Source: Cladophialophora immunda
Taxonomy: Eukaryota > Ascomycota > Eurotiomycetes > Chaetothyriales > Herpotrichiellaceae
Assembly (NCBI RefSeq): GCF_000835495.1
Contig: NW_015622544.1
Location: forward strand, 205,704 to 269,703
DNA: 64,000 nucleotides
Reading direction: 5' to 3'
The notes beneath the pieces were generated by a model that did not search any database, was not told the origin of the DNA, and saw only the letters and a program-made list of their open reading frames with translations. The translations under genes were made by a program, and so were the position numbers. Positions 43,801 through 51,521 of this stretch are shown here, one piece after another. Position 1 is the first letter of the stretch, and every line of letters begins with the position of its first letter.

Positions 43801-44092
43801 AGGGCCTAATGGCACCACGACGACCACCACCACCACCACGACGTACACCTCCACGCCTCCTAGCACGGCTCGCCGGGCATCGTCGTATTTCGGTTCCAGC
43901 CCGAGCTCAAATGCGAATTCGAGCCCTGTGACCATTTCCACCAGCCCGAGCACGAGTTCCATTGCCAGTGACGCAAAGACTTCACGGCGGACGAGCCTTA
44001 CCGCGCGATCCAAGGGCAACCGGATGAGCCTAGGGGATATTGGGGGAATCAAGAGGGTGTTTTTGAGGAAAAAGTCTGAGGTGGCGAAGTAG
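40886..44092 (+). CDS. Gas2 (GAR) domain protein, probable microtubule-associated
   Basis: Intronless frame from the ATG at 40886, 1068 residues. The N-terminus has a Ser/Pro/Arg-rich segment (SPSRSPSRSPRRRAQF). Residues about 60-340 are helical (REWKNELSQWTWPSKKERGF, RRIDRFLDMLEG). A long disordered Ser/Thr/Pro region follows, then near residue 705-760 a Gas2-related domain with LYHLTRSGQGREAPPVKLFV and VMVRVGGGWADLGEYLREYS; the GGGW core is the hallmark of this microtubule-binding fold. The C-terminus is Thr/Ser-rich with a Thr run (TTTTTTTTTYTS) and a basic end. In animals GAR domains bind microtubules; a cortical or spindle-positioning role in this fungus is inference. It resembles no better-known fungal family that I can name. 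Confidence 0.82.
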   Translation: MAPTTPTAPQFPRLDPPSPSRSPSRSPRRRAQFAIRELDPLLGNLTPDSTLRALQATETISGGAAQEDALTSSIADATPAEREIGIRAAFAAQKLREWKNELSQWTWPSKKERGFGLGFVPPTVASGKPQEYRGCLPESVAEDYEARLEEIRDDLDSLDIDEIKDHVLEAHLPATSPTKSSRPVGPRSSYGRMRDFTALITATVIQALPDLAKLNMLLDTWDVRLRVLRDLPRFLDVMQSTQSEIQQAFNEIRTPDSAQTLTGPSLDDKKVALGERVSDMGRRIDRFLDMLEGREDSLPQAWIDVLEKIELDYATWVVEAEHLVLRNKLASKSSRDTGTENTVESPEHLEFSNPESTWPEPDGQPEVAQPPTTIGALPEATISDIPPSEKEEVKTKRRPSLKLDLADQKGHKREVSKVSVADSMYSTFSDISNAEIMDARTTSVLPSPKISVVESPFPTSRDEIAWFGSPSAAQQQMALKPPMLQRASTASIEVFPKDKLKQVVLRRAASWDILTQMAESPESTPTRALTQLTGAADSTSKAPPAGMEVHETPSPPTEASTAKLPLVPLPPEVGSVDTRSRQELPLPVLPRRSSKRNSTIDGSPITPVTSKGNEERVEGEHLDTLTANMGQSPRRPKTRESLDERIQDILTSLPTRIRLAKDADAQSSSTSSTRASTPTASLTLSPAKADPSSRRGSLADPDIKLYHLTRSGQGREAPPVKLFVRTVGDGDRVMVRVGGGWADLGEYLREYSLHHGSRATVDGRLEVASFPGNGPRDTMTSASGTPASQGRRKSRSPTVAQTAFEGTPSTELVNPKTRSSTQRHRSPEHRKSKGDGTWTPPPVPPIPSSYTVSSPAFTTATDHDTGAVASFIDPDAAFSEDQPQQPQPNPATVSYPRYSTIISPGGVTTTTVVTPPTTTNYTPLGAAGPKMNVRRAATYGTTPAASNDAWVQGMVGKARAVSGGGGSSTIVQGPNGTTTTTTTTTTYTSTPPSTARRASSYFGSSPSSNANSSPVTISTSPSTSSIASDAKTSRRTSLTARSKGNRMSLGDIGGIKRVFLRKKSEVAK

Positions 44093-44711
44093 CTGATTTC
44101 CAGGCATTTGGGGAGTGATTGGGGTTCGGACGTTGTGTATTTCTGCTCAGATGAGTGCTTCCTCGACCTCCAGGCTTTGGGGAGGTGGCTGCAAAATGGA
44201 TCAAAGGGTATCGGTGCACAGTACATGTCAGCTACACTTCCAGGGAGAAGGCTGCGAGGAGGCAAGGCCTGGGCATTCGGGACAGGGTGCCAATTGGGTT
44301 ATCGGCAGAAAGGGCAAAAGACACCCCATATATGTATATTCCATATATCCACTAATGTTATCTGTAATACCCCTTCCACCATGCACCATCAGACGAGCCC
44401 TGCACTCTCCTTTACGCGTCACTGTCAAATTACCTTGTCCGGTTAACTTTAAAGAATTCATCGGTGCTGAGTAGATGCTCGGGAGAGGCAACGTGAGATG
44501 CAGATGGAGGGCAGGCATAGTCGCTCACTAGTACGAGATACTGTATGAAAAGTTCTTGACTTGCATTAATGGAGGAGACTGAGGTATAGAAGACGAGACA
44601 GAGGTTCTTGGTATGTAGAGTGATTTGATGGCCTAATGATACATAGCCCAGGCCTGATGCGAAGGGGTCAACCAGCTTCAGCCTGCGACGACTCCAGATG
44701 ATGCCCACTGC
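44093..44711. other. Convergent intergenic spacer
   Basis: 3' flanks of the Gas2-domain gene and the small three-exon gene. AT-rich stretch (ATATATGTATATTCCATATATCC) is near 44330-44352. No gene is supported. Confidence 0.45.
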
Positions 44712-45049
44712 TCATTTCTTGGGCTGGACCTTGTACTTGGTCAGTCATTCCACGCACAGCCTCAACAAAGGTATCGAAGCACTTGGATCACTTACATTGT
44801 GCTCTGGATTTGAGGGCTGGGTGCTCCCGGGCTGAGTTGGCGCTGGTGGCTTGAATTTCTCGGCTCTTCACGAGCTTTGTCAGCATCCTGTCCTGCTAGA
44901 GGGGTGGGGGTCGCTATTCTCGAGTCTCCGTGATCTCCAGAGAGCTGATTCTCCCTGGTGTAGTGGATGACGGGCACCTACTCCTTGCGGCGAATGTAGT
45001 CATCTTCGAGGGCCTTCTCGCGCTCTTTGAATTTTGGCACACCCTCCAT
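44712..45049 (-). CDS. Small three-exon gene, 53-residue protein with an IF1-like motif
   Basis: Reconstructed by splicing on the minus strand: 45049-44982, 44865-44796 and 44735-44712, with introns of 116 bp (GTAGGT...GAAG) and 60 bp (GTAAGT...CAAG). The 53-residue product begins MEGVPKFKEREKALEDDYIR, continues RKEAEKFKPPAPTQPG, and ends NPEHNYKVQPKK. The frame is continuous across both junctions and the N-terminal half forms a charged amphipathic helix. The pattern F-K-x-R-E-K-A-x-E-D-x-Y-x-R-x-K-E resembles the inhibitory helix of mitochondrial F1-ATPase inhibitors, but there is no presequence and the C-terminal half is Pro-rich, so the match is suggestive only. Other acceptors in intron 1 keep different frames open; the one chosen is the only one consistent with exon 3 ending at a natural stop. 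Confidence 0.6.
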
Positions 45050-45841
45050 GGTCGATTGCGAGTTGCTTGATCTCAGGTGGTTTGTGGATTGGCAGTAGTC
45101 GATCGGTCGGCAAATGTTGGAAGACGGGGAAGGATTATTAGTGTTCTATATAATTACCTCGTGATGTTTGTAGATGGAAGGCTGCCACGTTAGCGGGTGA
45201 CGTCAAATGCCCAACATGACCCCAGGAAGAAAAGTGGAGAATATCTCAGAGCGGCTACTTCGATGCCGGTTTCGTACAACGGCGATCAGGGATAATCGAT
45301 ATTGTTACGAGGCAGCAAGTCCGTCTGACAAAAAGAGGGTTCCCTTAATAGTGGTTGCGCTGGCGTGTTTGCTCCGAGATACTAGTCATTTGCAAAGATA
45401 TGTTCTCTGTTATTATACACCGCGATACCCCTATGCTCATTTGACGATATCAGCTAGTTGATCTGGCGGCTACCTAGTCGTTATCTCGAGAATGCGTCAG
45501 ACCGTGCCATTTTTACTTCCAGATGCTTGCCGGTTGCACTGCACGGAGCATAGTGTATACTACGGAGTACACCACTGTCACAGCCTGCCTACCTCGCCAA
45601 TGAACGGACTTTGCATTAACACTTGGGTTTTACATGGGGTCGGCGACATGGAGGTTCAAATGGTCAATCTTCCCTCCGTACACAACGATGTACGAAAATG
45701 TGCCTCTGGAGAAATAAAGACCAGTAAAGTGGTGGGGTTGGCTTCTGCCAAGCGGTAAGCGAGTCCAATCATTGCAAGAATTTGCGTCCCCGAGAGCGTT
45801 CAAGATATATTTTATAACTGCCAAATCTTGACATAATTCCA
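45050..45841. other. Intergenic with one TACGGAGTAC motif
   Basis: No gene supported. TACGGAGTAC occurs at 45561-45570. Confidence 0.45.
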
Positions 45842-45980
45842 GCGTTGGTGGTGTAATGGTAACATTGGAGCCTTCCATACGCATAGGCGAGCTCTAGCCC
45901 CGGGTTCGATGTAAGTTCAATCTCTCTGTAGGCAGTTGAAAAGAAGTTAATCTAACCGCACTATCAGTCCCGGCTGACGC
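45842..45980 (+). tRNA. tRNA-Gly (TCC) with a canonical 12-nt intron and a second 57-bp insert in the T-loop
   Basis: Acceptor 5' strand GCGTTGG (45842-45848), D stem GTGT/ACAT, D loop AATGGTA, anticodon stem GGAGC/GCTCT, anticodon TCC at 45874-45876. A normal tRNA intron TACGCATAGGCG (45878-45889) follows position 37. Variable loop AGCC, T stem CCGGG (45900-45904), T loop TTCGAT. Then 45911-45967 is an insert, and the gene resumes with T, CCCGG (45969-45973) and CTGACGC (45974-45980), which pairs with the 5' acceptor strand (two wobble pairs). Without the insert the T stem is perfect and the mature tRNA is 70 nt before CCA. The insert splits the B box (GGTTCGAT^TCC). A Pol III terminator, TTTTTT at 45994-45999, follows. 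It is either a functional doubly interrupted tRNA gene or one inactivated by an insertion. Confidence 0.88.
45911..45967 (+). other. Spliceosomal-intron-like insert within the tRNA gene
   Basis: 57 bp beginning GTAAGT, with CTAAC at 45952-45956 as a textbook fungal branch site whose A is 12 nt from the end, and finishing TATCAG. Length, donor, branch and acceptor all match the protein-gene introns of this window. tRNA introns normally lie at 37/38 and are removed by the tRNA splicing endonuclease; this position and these signals are unlike that class. Confidence 0.8.
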
Positions 45981-45993
45981 AGGCAAATCGTTG

Positions 45994-46017
45994 TTTTTTC
46001 CTTTGGTTTTTTTTTTT
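45994..46017 (+). terminator. RNA polymerase III T-run terminators after the tRNA
   Basis: TTTTTT at 45994-45999, 13 bp after the end of the acceptor stem, and a second run of 11 T at 46007-46017. Position and length fit Pol III termination. Confidence 0.7.
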
Positions 46018-46104
46018 CCCCAGTGGAGCCCTCCCCTTTGTTCCACGCCAAGCATAGTATACACGTGATCTAACAGTTCCTATCTCGCATTTACCAAGTA
46101 CGGA

Positions 46105-46529
46105 GTACTCTTGACAGAGCTGTTAGATTGTCTGATGACAGGCAACTTCTATTCCCTTACCAGTCTGACGCTTGAGAACTCGGTCAACCTCGAAGGCAAC
46201 CTCCTGCAGTTCCTCGCACGGCATAGGTACACTCTAACAGAAGTAAGTCTGAAGAGTATGTGGGTGCTTCCTCGACTCCTGGAGACCCAAGCCAACTGCG
46301 ACTCAAACCCTTGGTGGTGATGTTGAGAATGTTCATCTCACTAAACGACTTGACCGAACTGGAAAAGGTGGAACTCCGTGGCACCTTCGCGACGGCATCT
46401 CAAGACACGCTTTCCATGGGACCATGGCTACGGATGGACATGCATGAAAGAGTGTGCGAAGAAATAGCGGAGGGTGATTCAGTGGTACCTGAAGGATCTC
46501 TCCTCCACGGCCTCGAAGAATATATCTGA
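46105..46529 (+). pseudogene. Remnant of an F-box/LRR-like gene, frameshifted
   Basis: Two adjoining frames read as one broken protein. The first (to about 46253) gives FYSLTSLTLENSVNLEGNLL then QFLARHRYTLTEVSLKSM, with Leu spacing like the repeat part of fungal F-box-type proteins. The coherent text then continues in another frame as VVMLRMFISLNDLTELEKVE and LRGTFATASQDTLSMGPWL, ending at 46529. The phrase 'L..FL.RH..TL.EVSL' followed by 'L..L..V.L.GTF' is common in such proteins. There is no start codon with an F-box upstream, so the N-terminal part is missing. An intron near 46243 (GTAAGT) could explain the frame change instead; even so the gene is truncated. Confidence 0.5.
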
Positions 46530-47181
46530 CCGTCGTGCTCTTTCAACTGCCTACGGAAGGAGGGTTTGAGCCTTAGCATGAAATGACGTTGTCTTCCCCC
46601 GTGCAGCTCGCAGCTCGCAGCATCCGAATTCCTCTCCAGGTTGTCCTGGCACATTCTTGAGGACATATTTCTGTTTCTCCTCCCAGCATCTCCCGCATTT
46701 GAAAAGCTCTTCTCAGCTGCATATTTGATCTTTTGACCTCCAGCAATCTGCCATCACCCACTCCTCCCCACGCGAAAGATCAAATCTCCAGCGGCTCGGC
46801 ACATTAGCAAATTCATACTCAGTTATCTAACAGCAGCGCAATCGTACTTTTTGGCTATTGAGGGCGAGTATCTTTTTTTGTGCGTGCTCTCTGCAGTCGT
46901 CTCTACTCCCAGAATGTTGCGGGATACGAATTTAAATGGACCAACATGTGCTCATCAGATCTCGTACCGAGTGTGTTCGGTCTGAAGCCAAAATCCCCAC
47001 ATCGAAAGCGCCATGATATTGTCTTCCATCACTATGTATTCACGCTTAGCAATTTGAGACGAGCGGTTTGGGAAATCCACAAGAACTGCCACTATTACTG
47101 GTAATGCGGCGCTCTATAACTGCTGTATAATGCGCTTATACTGCACAATCCACGGATGTTGAACAATCCAACTCCTCAGAC
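46530..47181. other. Intergenic, no gene seen
   Basis: AT-rich spacer with no supported gene between the F-box-like remnant and the SnoaL-like gene. Confidence 0.45.
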
Positions 47182-47994
47182 ATGTCGCGCGGCGGTTCTC
47201 CGGAATGGTTTCCCGACGTCTCCCCTTGCCATAAACCACCTCCCGATCCTGAGACGGCGGCGGCGCATATAATCTCCCCGATGTCAGGTCTGTGGAATAG
47301 CGCACACCAAGGTATGCTCCTCCACCCAAGCTTGAATGGACAAAGATTGAACCCCGACGGGCCTATTTCATCCATCTCGACGAATCCGCGGAAAATCAAA
47401 GACGTACCAAGAGCTGTACACGAGGCTCCAAAACAAAGAAGCAGAATGGCCGTCTCCGCCGACACCTTCCAAGCCATCTCGCGGAAAAAGGCCCTCTACG
47501 GCCGCCTGGTCGACACCAAGCGATTTGACCAATTCGCCCTGGTGGCGCTCCCGGAATGCTCGTTCGACTTCCTCGACACCGACGGCAAGCCTCTCGCCCG
47601 AGACGGCGTGGTCTTCACCTTCTCCTCTCGCGACGCCTTCACGTCCCACCTGGGCGTTTTCCTGGCCAAGGTGCAATCGCTGCACATGTTCGGGCCGGGC
47701 GACCTGAGATACCTGACGCCGGAGGAGGACGAGGTCGAGGCGATCTGGTCCATGGAGGACCAGCTCATCTGGCGGGAGGCCAGGCCCCCGTTCCAGATGA
47801 GGGGCGGTGGATACTATCACGAAACGTGGGCGTTGAAGAATGGAGAGTGGTTGCTCAAATCCTTGCGTCTGGAGAGGACCTATACCAAGGTAAACAAACG
47901 TTCAACAAGAGCTCTAGTTGTCAACGAGATAGATCCTTCGTTTACTGACATTCCCCCTAAACAGGTCACGGCTTTGACCGAATTGAAGCTTTGA
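47182..47994 (+). CDS. SnoaL/NTF2-like domain protein
   Basis: The NTF2-like core starts at the internal ATG 47446 (MAVSADTFQAISRKKALYGR) and matches the SnoaL-like group: RFDQFALVALPECSFDFLD, then HMFGPGDLRYL, EAIWSMEDQLIW, GGGYYHETWALKNGEWLLKS and LRLERTYTK. The fold forms a small pocket in polyketide cyclases, dehydratases and proteins of unknown role; no substrate can be named. The frame is open from an ATG at 47182, adding 88 residues of Pro-rich, low-coherence sequence; I think 47446 is the more likely start. A likely intron at 47890-47964 (GTAAAC, TACTGAC branch, AACAG) joins YTK to VTALTELKL. It is 75 nt without a stop, so retention also yields a protein 25 residues longer. Confidence 0.78.
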   Translation: MSRGGSPEWFPDVSPCHKPPPDPETAAAHIISPMSGLWNSAHQGMLLHPSLNGQRLNPDGPISSISTNPRKIKDVPRAVHEAPKQRSRMAVSADTFQAISRKKALYGRLVDTKRFDQFALVALPECSFDFLDTDGKPLARDGVVFTFSSRDAFTSHLGVFLAKVQSLHMFGPGDLRYLTPEEDEVEAIWSMEDQLIWREARPPFQMRGGGYYHETWALKNGEWLLKSLRLERTYTKVNKRSTRALVVNEIDPSFTDIPPKQVTALTELKL

Positions 47995-48539
47995 TAACCC
48001 ACGTCCAAAGCAACAGAGATGATCCAAAGGTGATGCTCTGCGCAGGGGAGATACACGATGAATGGAGGAGGGCTTCTACGGACCAACCAAGCTGCCCACT
48101 GCGCTAGCGTTCCGGTCCCTGACTCCAGAGACACCACGTTTCAAGCCCGTAGTTACTGATAGACGTTTGCACGAGGGCACCTCAATCCTTCTTGTACTTG
48201 GAAGGGATGTGGAAAAAGAGATGTGAGTTGGATATTGATCGAACAGAGAGTCGCCCAACCAGGCTGAACCCACCACAGGGCCTCTACAACAATTGGCTCA
48301 CGGGTGTTGATGCCCTACTCCATAAGTCGTAAAGGGAAGGAAGCTCTTGCATTACATTGCATTTGACCCGATCACGAACGTCTAATTAACCCTCACACCG
48401 GCAACCGTCCAGCCGGGGTAGATAGCTCTGTCTAATATCCTGTCATCTAATGGTGGTCCCGGCAGTAACCTCTCAGAGAGTTTTAGAGTCGCCAGCCAGC
48501 AAAGGGGCGAAAGGCAGCAGAGGCAGCAAAGCATAAGTG
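47995..48539. other. Convergent intergenic spacer
   Basis: 3' flanks of the SnoaL-like gene and the oxidoreductase gene. Nothing else seen. Confidence 0.45.
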
Positions 48540-49826
48540 TCACTGATGTTTCTGTGCAAACTGCTGGTGTACCCATTTCTTGTAGACCTTCATCTGCCGA
48601 GACTCGATGGCCCGCATGATCAACAGCCCCAGCACAGGCCAGACACCCTTCCACGGCCGCCACCGCCAGCCTCGCCCGATCATGTGGAAGCTCACCTGGA
48701 CACTCGACGTCTTGGCCGCGGCCGCCAGGGGCTTTGGCAGGATCCTGCTACGTGACAGGACCGGCGCAGGGTCTTCACCACGGGCCCAGCGGTTGGGCAA
48801 GTCGGGGACCAGTCCCATTGCTGTCCCCACGCCCGCGATGAGCCGGGCGCCCGCCCCGACGACCTCTTCCATGACGGCTTTGCGGGAGATCCCCCCGGTG
48901 ACCATGACGGGTATCGCGGCAATCTCCTTGAGCCGCTCGGCAACCTCGAGGAAGTATGCTTCGCGGTTGGCGGTGCCAGAGGTCTTTTCGGTCGGTGCAA
49001 CGCCAGTGGCCATGACCGGTGATTCATAGCTGCCGCCGGAAATCTCGAGCAGATCAAGCTGGTGGTTGTTCAACTGCCTCGCCACCCAGAACAGGTCGTC
49101 CACTTCGAAGCCGCCCCTCTGGAAGTCGGCCGAGTTGATCTTGACGCCGACGCCGAACCTTGACGAGACTTTGGCACGGACCGACCTGACCACCTCGAAC
49201 AAGAGCCGAGCGCGATTCTCGAGAGACCCTCCCCATCGGTCGGTCCGCTTGTTCGAGAGGGGGGACAGGAATTGCGAGATGAGGTAGCCGTGAGCAGCGT
49301 GGATCTCGATGCCGTCGGCGCCCAACGCTTCGGCCTTCTGGGCTGCCCACGTGAAGCGGGCGATGACATCGTGGAGCTGTGCTTCGGTCATGGCGATCGG
49401 CGTTTCGAACATGTTGCTGAAGGATCCCATGTCCAGTCTGATTGCCGAGGGCGCATAGACAGGGAGCTCCGCGCCCTTTCGGACCTGTCTCCCAGGATGG
49501 TTGAGCTGGAGCCAGAACTGCGCGCCTCCGCCGCGTGTCACCTGGATCCACTCGCGCCAGCGACTCTCATCCAGGGGACCGACATCTGGTGCGAGAAGCA
49601 CGTCGCCCGGACACGACATGGCGGTGGGATCGATCATGATGTTTCCGCTCAATATCAAGCCAGCACCGCCCTGGCCCCAGGTGGTGTAAAGTCTCAACAG
49701 CCCTGGAGACGGTTGGCAGTGTCTTTGGACATCGGACATCTTCTCTTCCATGGCTGCTTTGCCGATCCGGTTCTTGAGCCACGTTCCGTTGGGCAAGAGC
49801 AACGGTTCAAAAGCCGCTGAGTCCAT
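48540..49826 (-). CDS. NADH:flavin oxidoreductase, Old Yellow Enzyme family
   Basis: Intronless 428-residue FMN enzyme with a TIM-barrel fold. Features: FEPLLLPNGTWLKNRIGKAA near the start, GGAGLILSGNIMID, FWLQLNHPGRQ (the conserved QL.H.GR FMN/substrate segment), GADGIEIHAAHGYLISQFLS with the His-Ala-Ala-His-Gly pattern, then SNKRTDRWGGSLENRARLL, which is diagnostic, and IPVMVTGGISRKA. GAGARLIAGVGTAMGLVPDL closes the barrel. The C-terminal about 70 residues are basic and Trp-rich and lie outside the barrel. The family reduces activated alkenes such as enones using NAD(P)H; the natural substrate here is unknown. Moderately GC-rich coding with long shadow frames on the opposite strand. Confidence 0.93.
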   Translation of the reverse strand: MDSAAFEPLLLPNGTWLKNRIGKAAMEEKMSDVQRHCQPSPGLLRLYTTWGQGGAGLILSGNIMIDPTAMSCPGDVLLAPDVGPLDESRWREWIQVTRGGGAQFWLQLNHPGRQVRKGAELPVYAPSAIRLDMGSFSNMFETPIAMTEAQLHDVIARFTWAAQKAEALGADGIEIHAAHGYLISQFLSPLSNKRTDRWGGSLENRARLLFEVVRSVRAKVSSRFGVGVKINSADFQRGGFEVDDLFWVARQLNNHQLDLLEISGGSYESPVMATGVAPTEKTSGTANREAYFLEVAERLKEIAAIPVMVTGGISRKAVMEEVVGAGARLIAGVGTAMGLVPDLPNRWARGEDPAPVLSRSRILPKPLAAAAKTSSVQVSFHMIGRGWRWRPWKGVWPVLGLLIMRAIESRQMKVYKKWVHQQFAQKHQ

Positions 49827-51521
49827 CGAGCTGTGAAAGGCCTTGGCTCGCTTGAAAAGAAAGAATGGCTAACTGAGAACGACTGGTAGATCCAGTGTAC
49901 CAACCCCGGAAGCAAGTCTATGTGGTTTACCTGCTTCACATTGGTCTGGCATCATTGGTTTAGAAACAAGGTTCATGTCCAAAAGCCATGTCAATATGAT
50001 ATCTCAAGATGCTTGGAGTCGACGGGGGGCCATTTGTCCGACCGGGACATTGTTAGTCCTGTGTCTCTTTAGAACCTCGGTATTTCATTCACAGCGTGTG
50101 AACGCGCATGCAATGACCGATGAGTTTGTGACAGGACAAATACCGAGAGGGTCTGGAAAGGGGGCTCGCTGATATCAGTCGGTCAACACTTATTCGTAGG
50201 CGGGCCACCATACCCGTCAGTCCATCTCGCCTTTCGGCGTTGGCGGGAATCAATTCCTCATCAATAGAGCTGGCTGACAGATGTAGACGAGGCTGTTGCG
50301 ACCATCTCTGATAGCTGGAGCCATTAGTCCAATGAGTGCTGAAGATTTCTTGCTGGCAGTGTGACCTGATCCGTTTCCTTTTCCCCATGTGACTGCATGC
50401 GTTGTGGGGTTAGCTTGGTTGACGCAATCGATTTGTCTCAGTACCGCTTGAATCTAAGGCGGGACGCGGTCTCTTCGGCGGTAGTGAGATATGAGGCCGA
50501 TGTGGTTTTGTCAGTCTGAAGAAGGGCAGTGGGAGTGGCATGAATCGATATTGCCAATGATACTAATCCGGCACTAGGTTTGAGCTAATATACCACTTAG
50601 AGAAATGTCTAGCCTGTTTAAGAATAGTGTTTGTAGTCCCGCCATTTCCTGTATCAAATTCCTCCCGCGCCGCAAGCTTTATGGCTCTGAATACTACCTC
50701 TACCTCGACTACTCCTCAGACCTACAGAAATCTTGAAGAACAAATAAATACCCCGGCCAAAATCTATAGCTCAAAATCGTTCGCGACATGATACAAAAGT
50801 TTATTCGAGTCTCAATCAAATCATCCATATGCCCCTTTCGGATGCGGGCTAACTTCACTCCGGTTACCCATCTCAGACGTCACATCGCCGCTCAGAGAAT
50901 TGGCGGGACCTCATGCGGGACACCAAGGATACGGTAGTGGCAGGTCTTGCTGAAGGCCGGGCGGGCTTGTGGCAATATTCCTGTAGGCTGACATGCTTGA
51001 CGCTTGGCTGTCGTATTGGGCAATGGGCCCAATGCAAAAGCACCCGCGACCCGTCTCTATAAACGACAGTCACCTCTGAACGTAAAGGCCATAGCAAATA
51101 CCAGAGGCAGTACCTTTTGCTTGTGATATGTCTTGCCAGAATCGATAATTTCTAGAGATGATGATGCACTCGCATCCGTGAGAAGTACCTGGCTGATCGT
51201 GACCGAGCGCAATCAGTCGTCCGCGGTTCATAGTGGTATGCGAACGTGCCATACACAAGGATCTGTATGGAACAAGGTGAAAATATACGCCAGTCAAGTT
51301 TATCTGCCCTGTAAAGCTTCCATCCCAGCCATTCTATTTCCCTATGGCCGTTGTGATATGTGCCCCGCCATCCTCCTCGAAATCCCTTCAATCGAAGATC
51401 ATGTCATCTCAAAATCACTTTTAAACGACACCTGACGCCCAATGCAAGGAATAAACCCCCAGCCTCCGGCAACCTCCTCTTCGAATGAAGCATCCTCCAG
51501 AAACAAGAAAAGGCTCTGTGC
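49827..51521. other. Gene-free stretch of about 1.7 kb
   Basis: No frame has a domain or codon coherence. A 36-codon ATG frame at 50681-50791 is too short to call. The region separates two minus-strand genes, so it should include the oxidoreductase promoter and the Nhx1 3' flank. Confidence 0.5.

Noticed and set aside
50681..50791. 36-codon frame MALNTTSTSTTPQTYRN...
   Set aside because: Too short and unsupported in a gene-free region.
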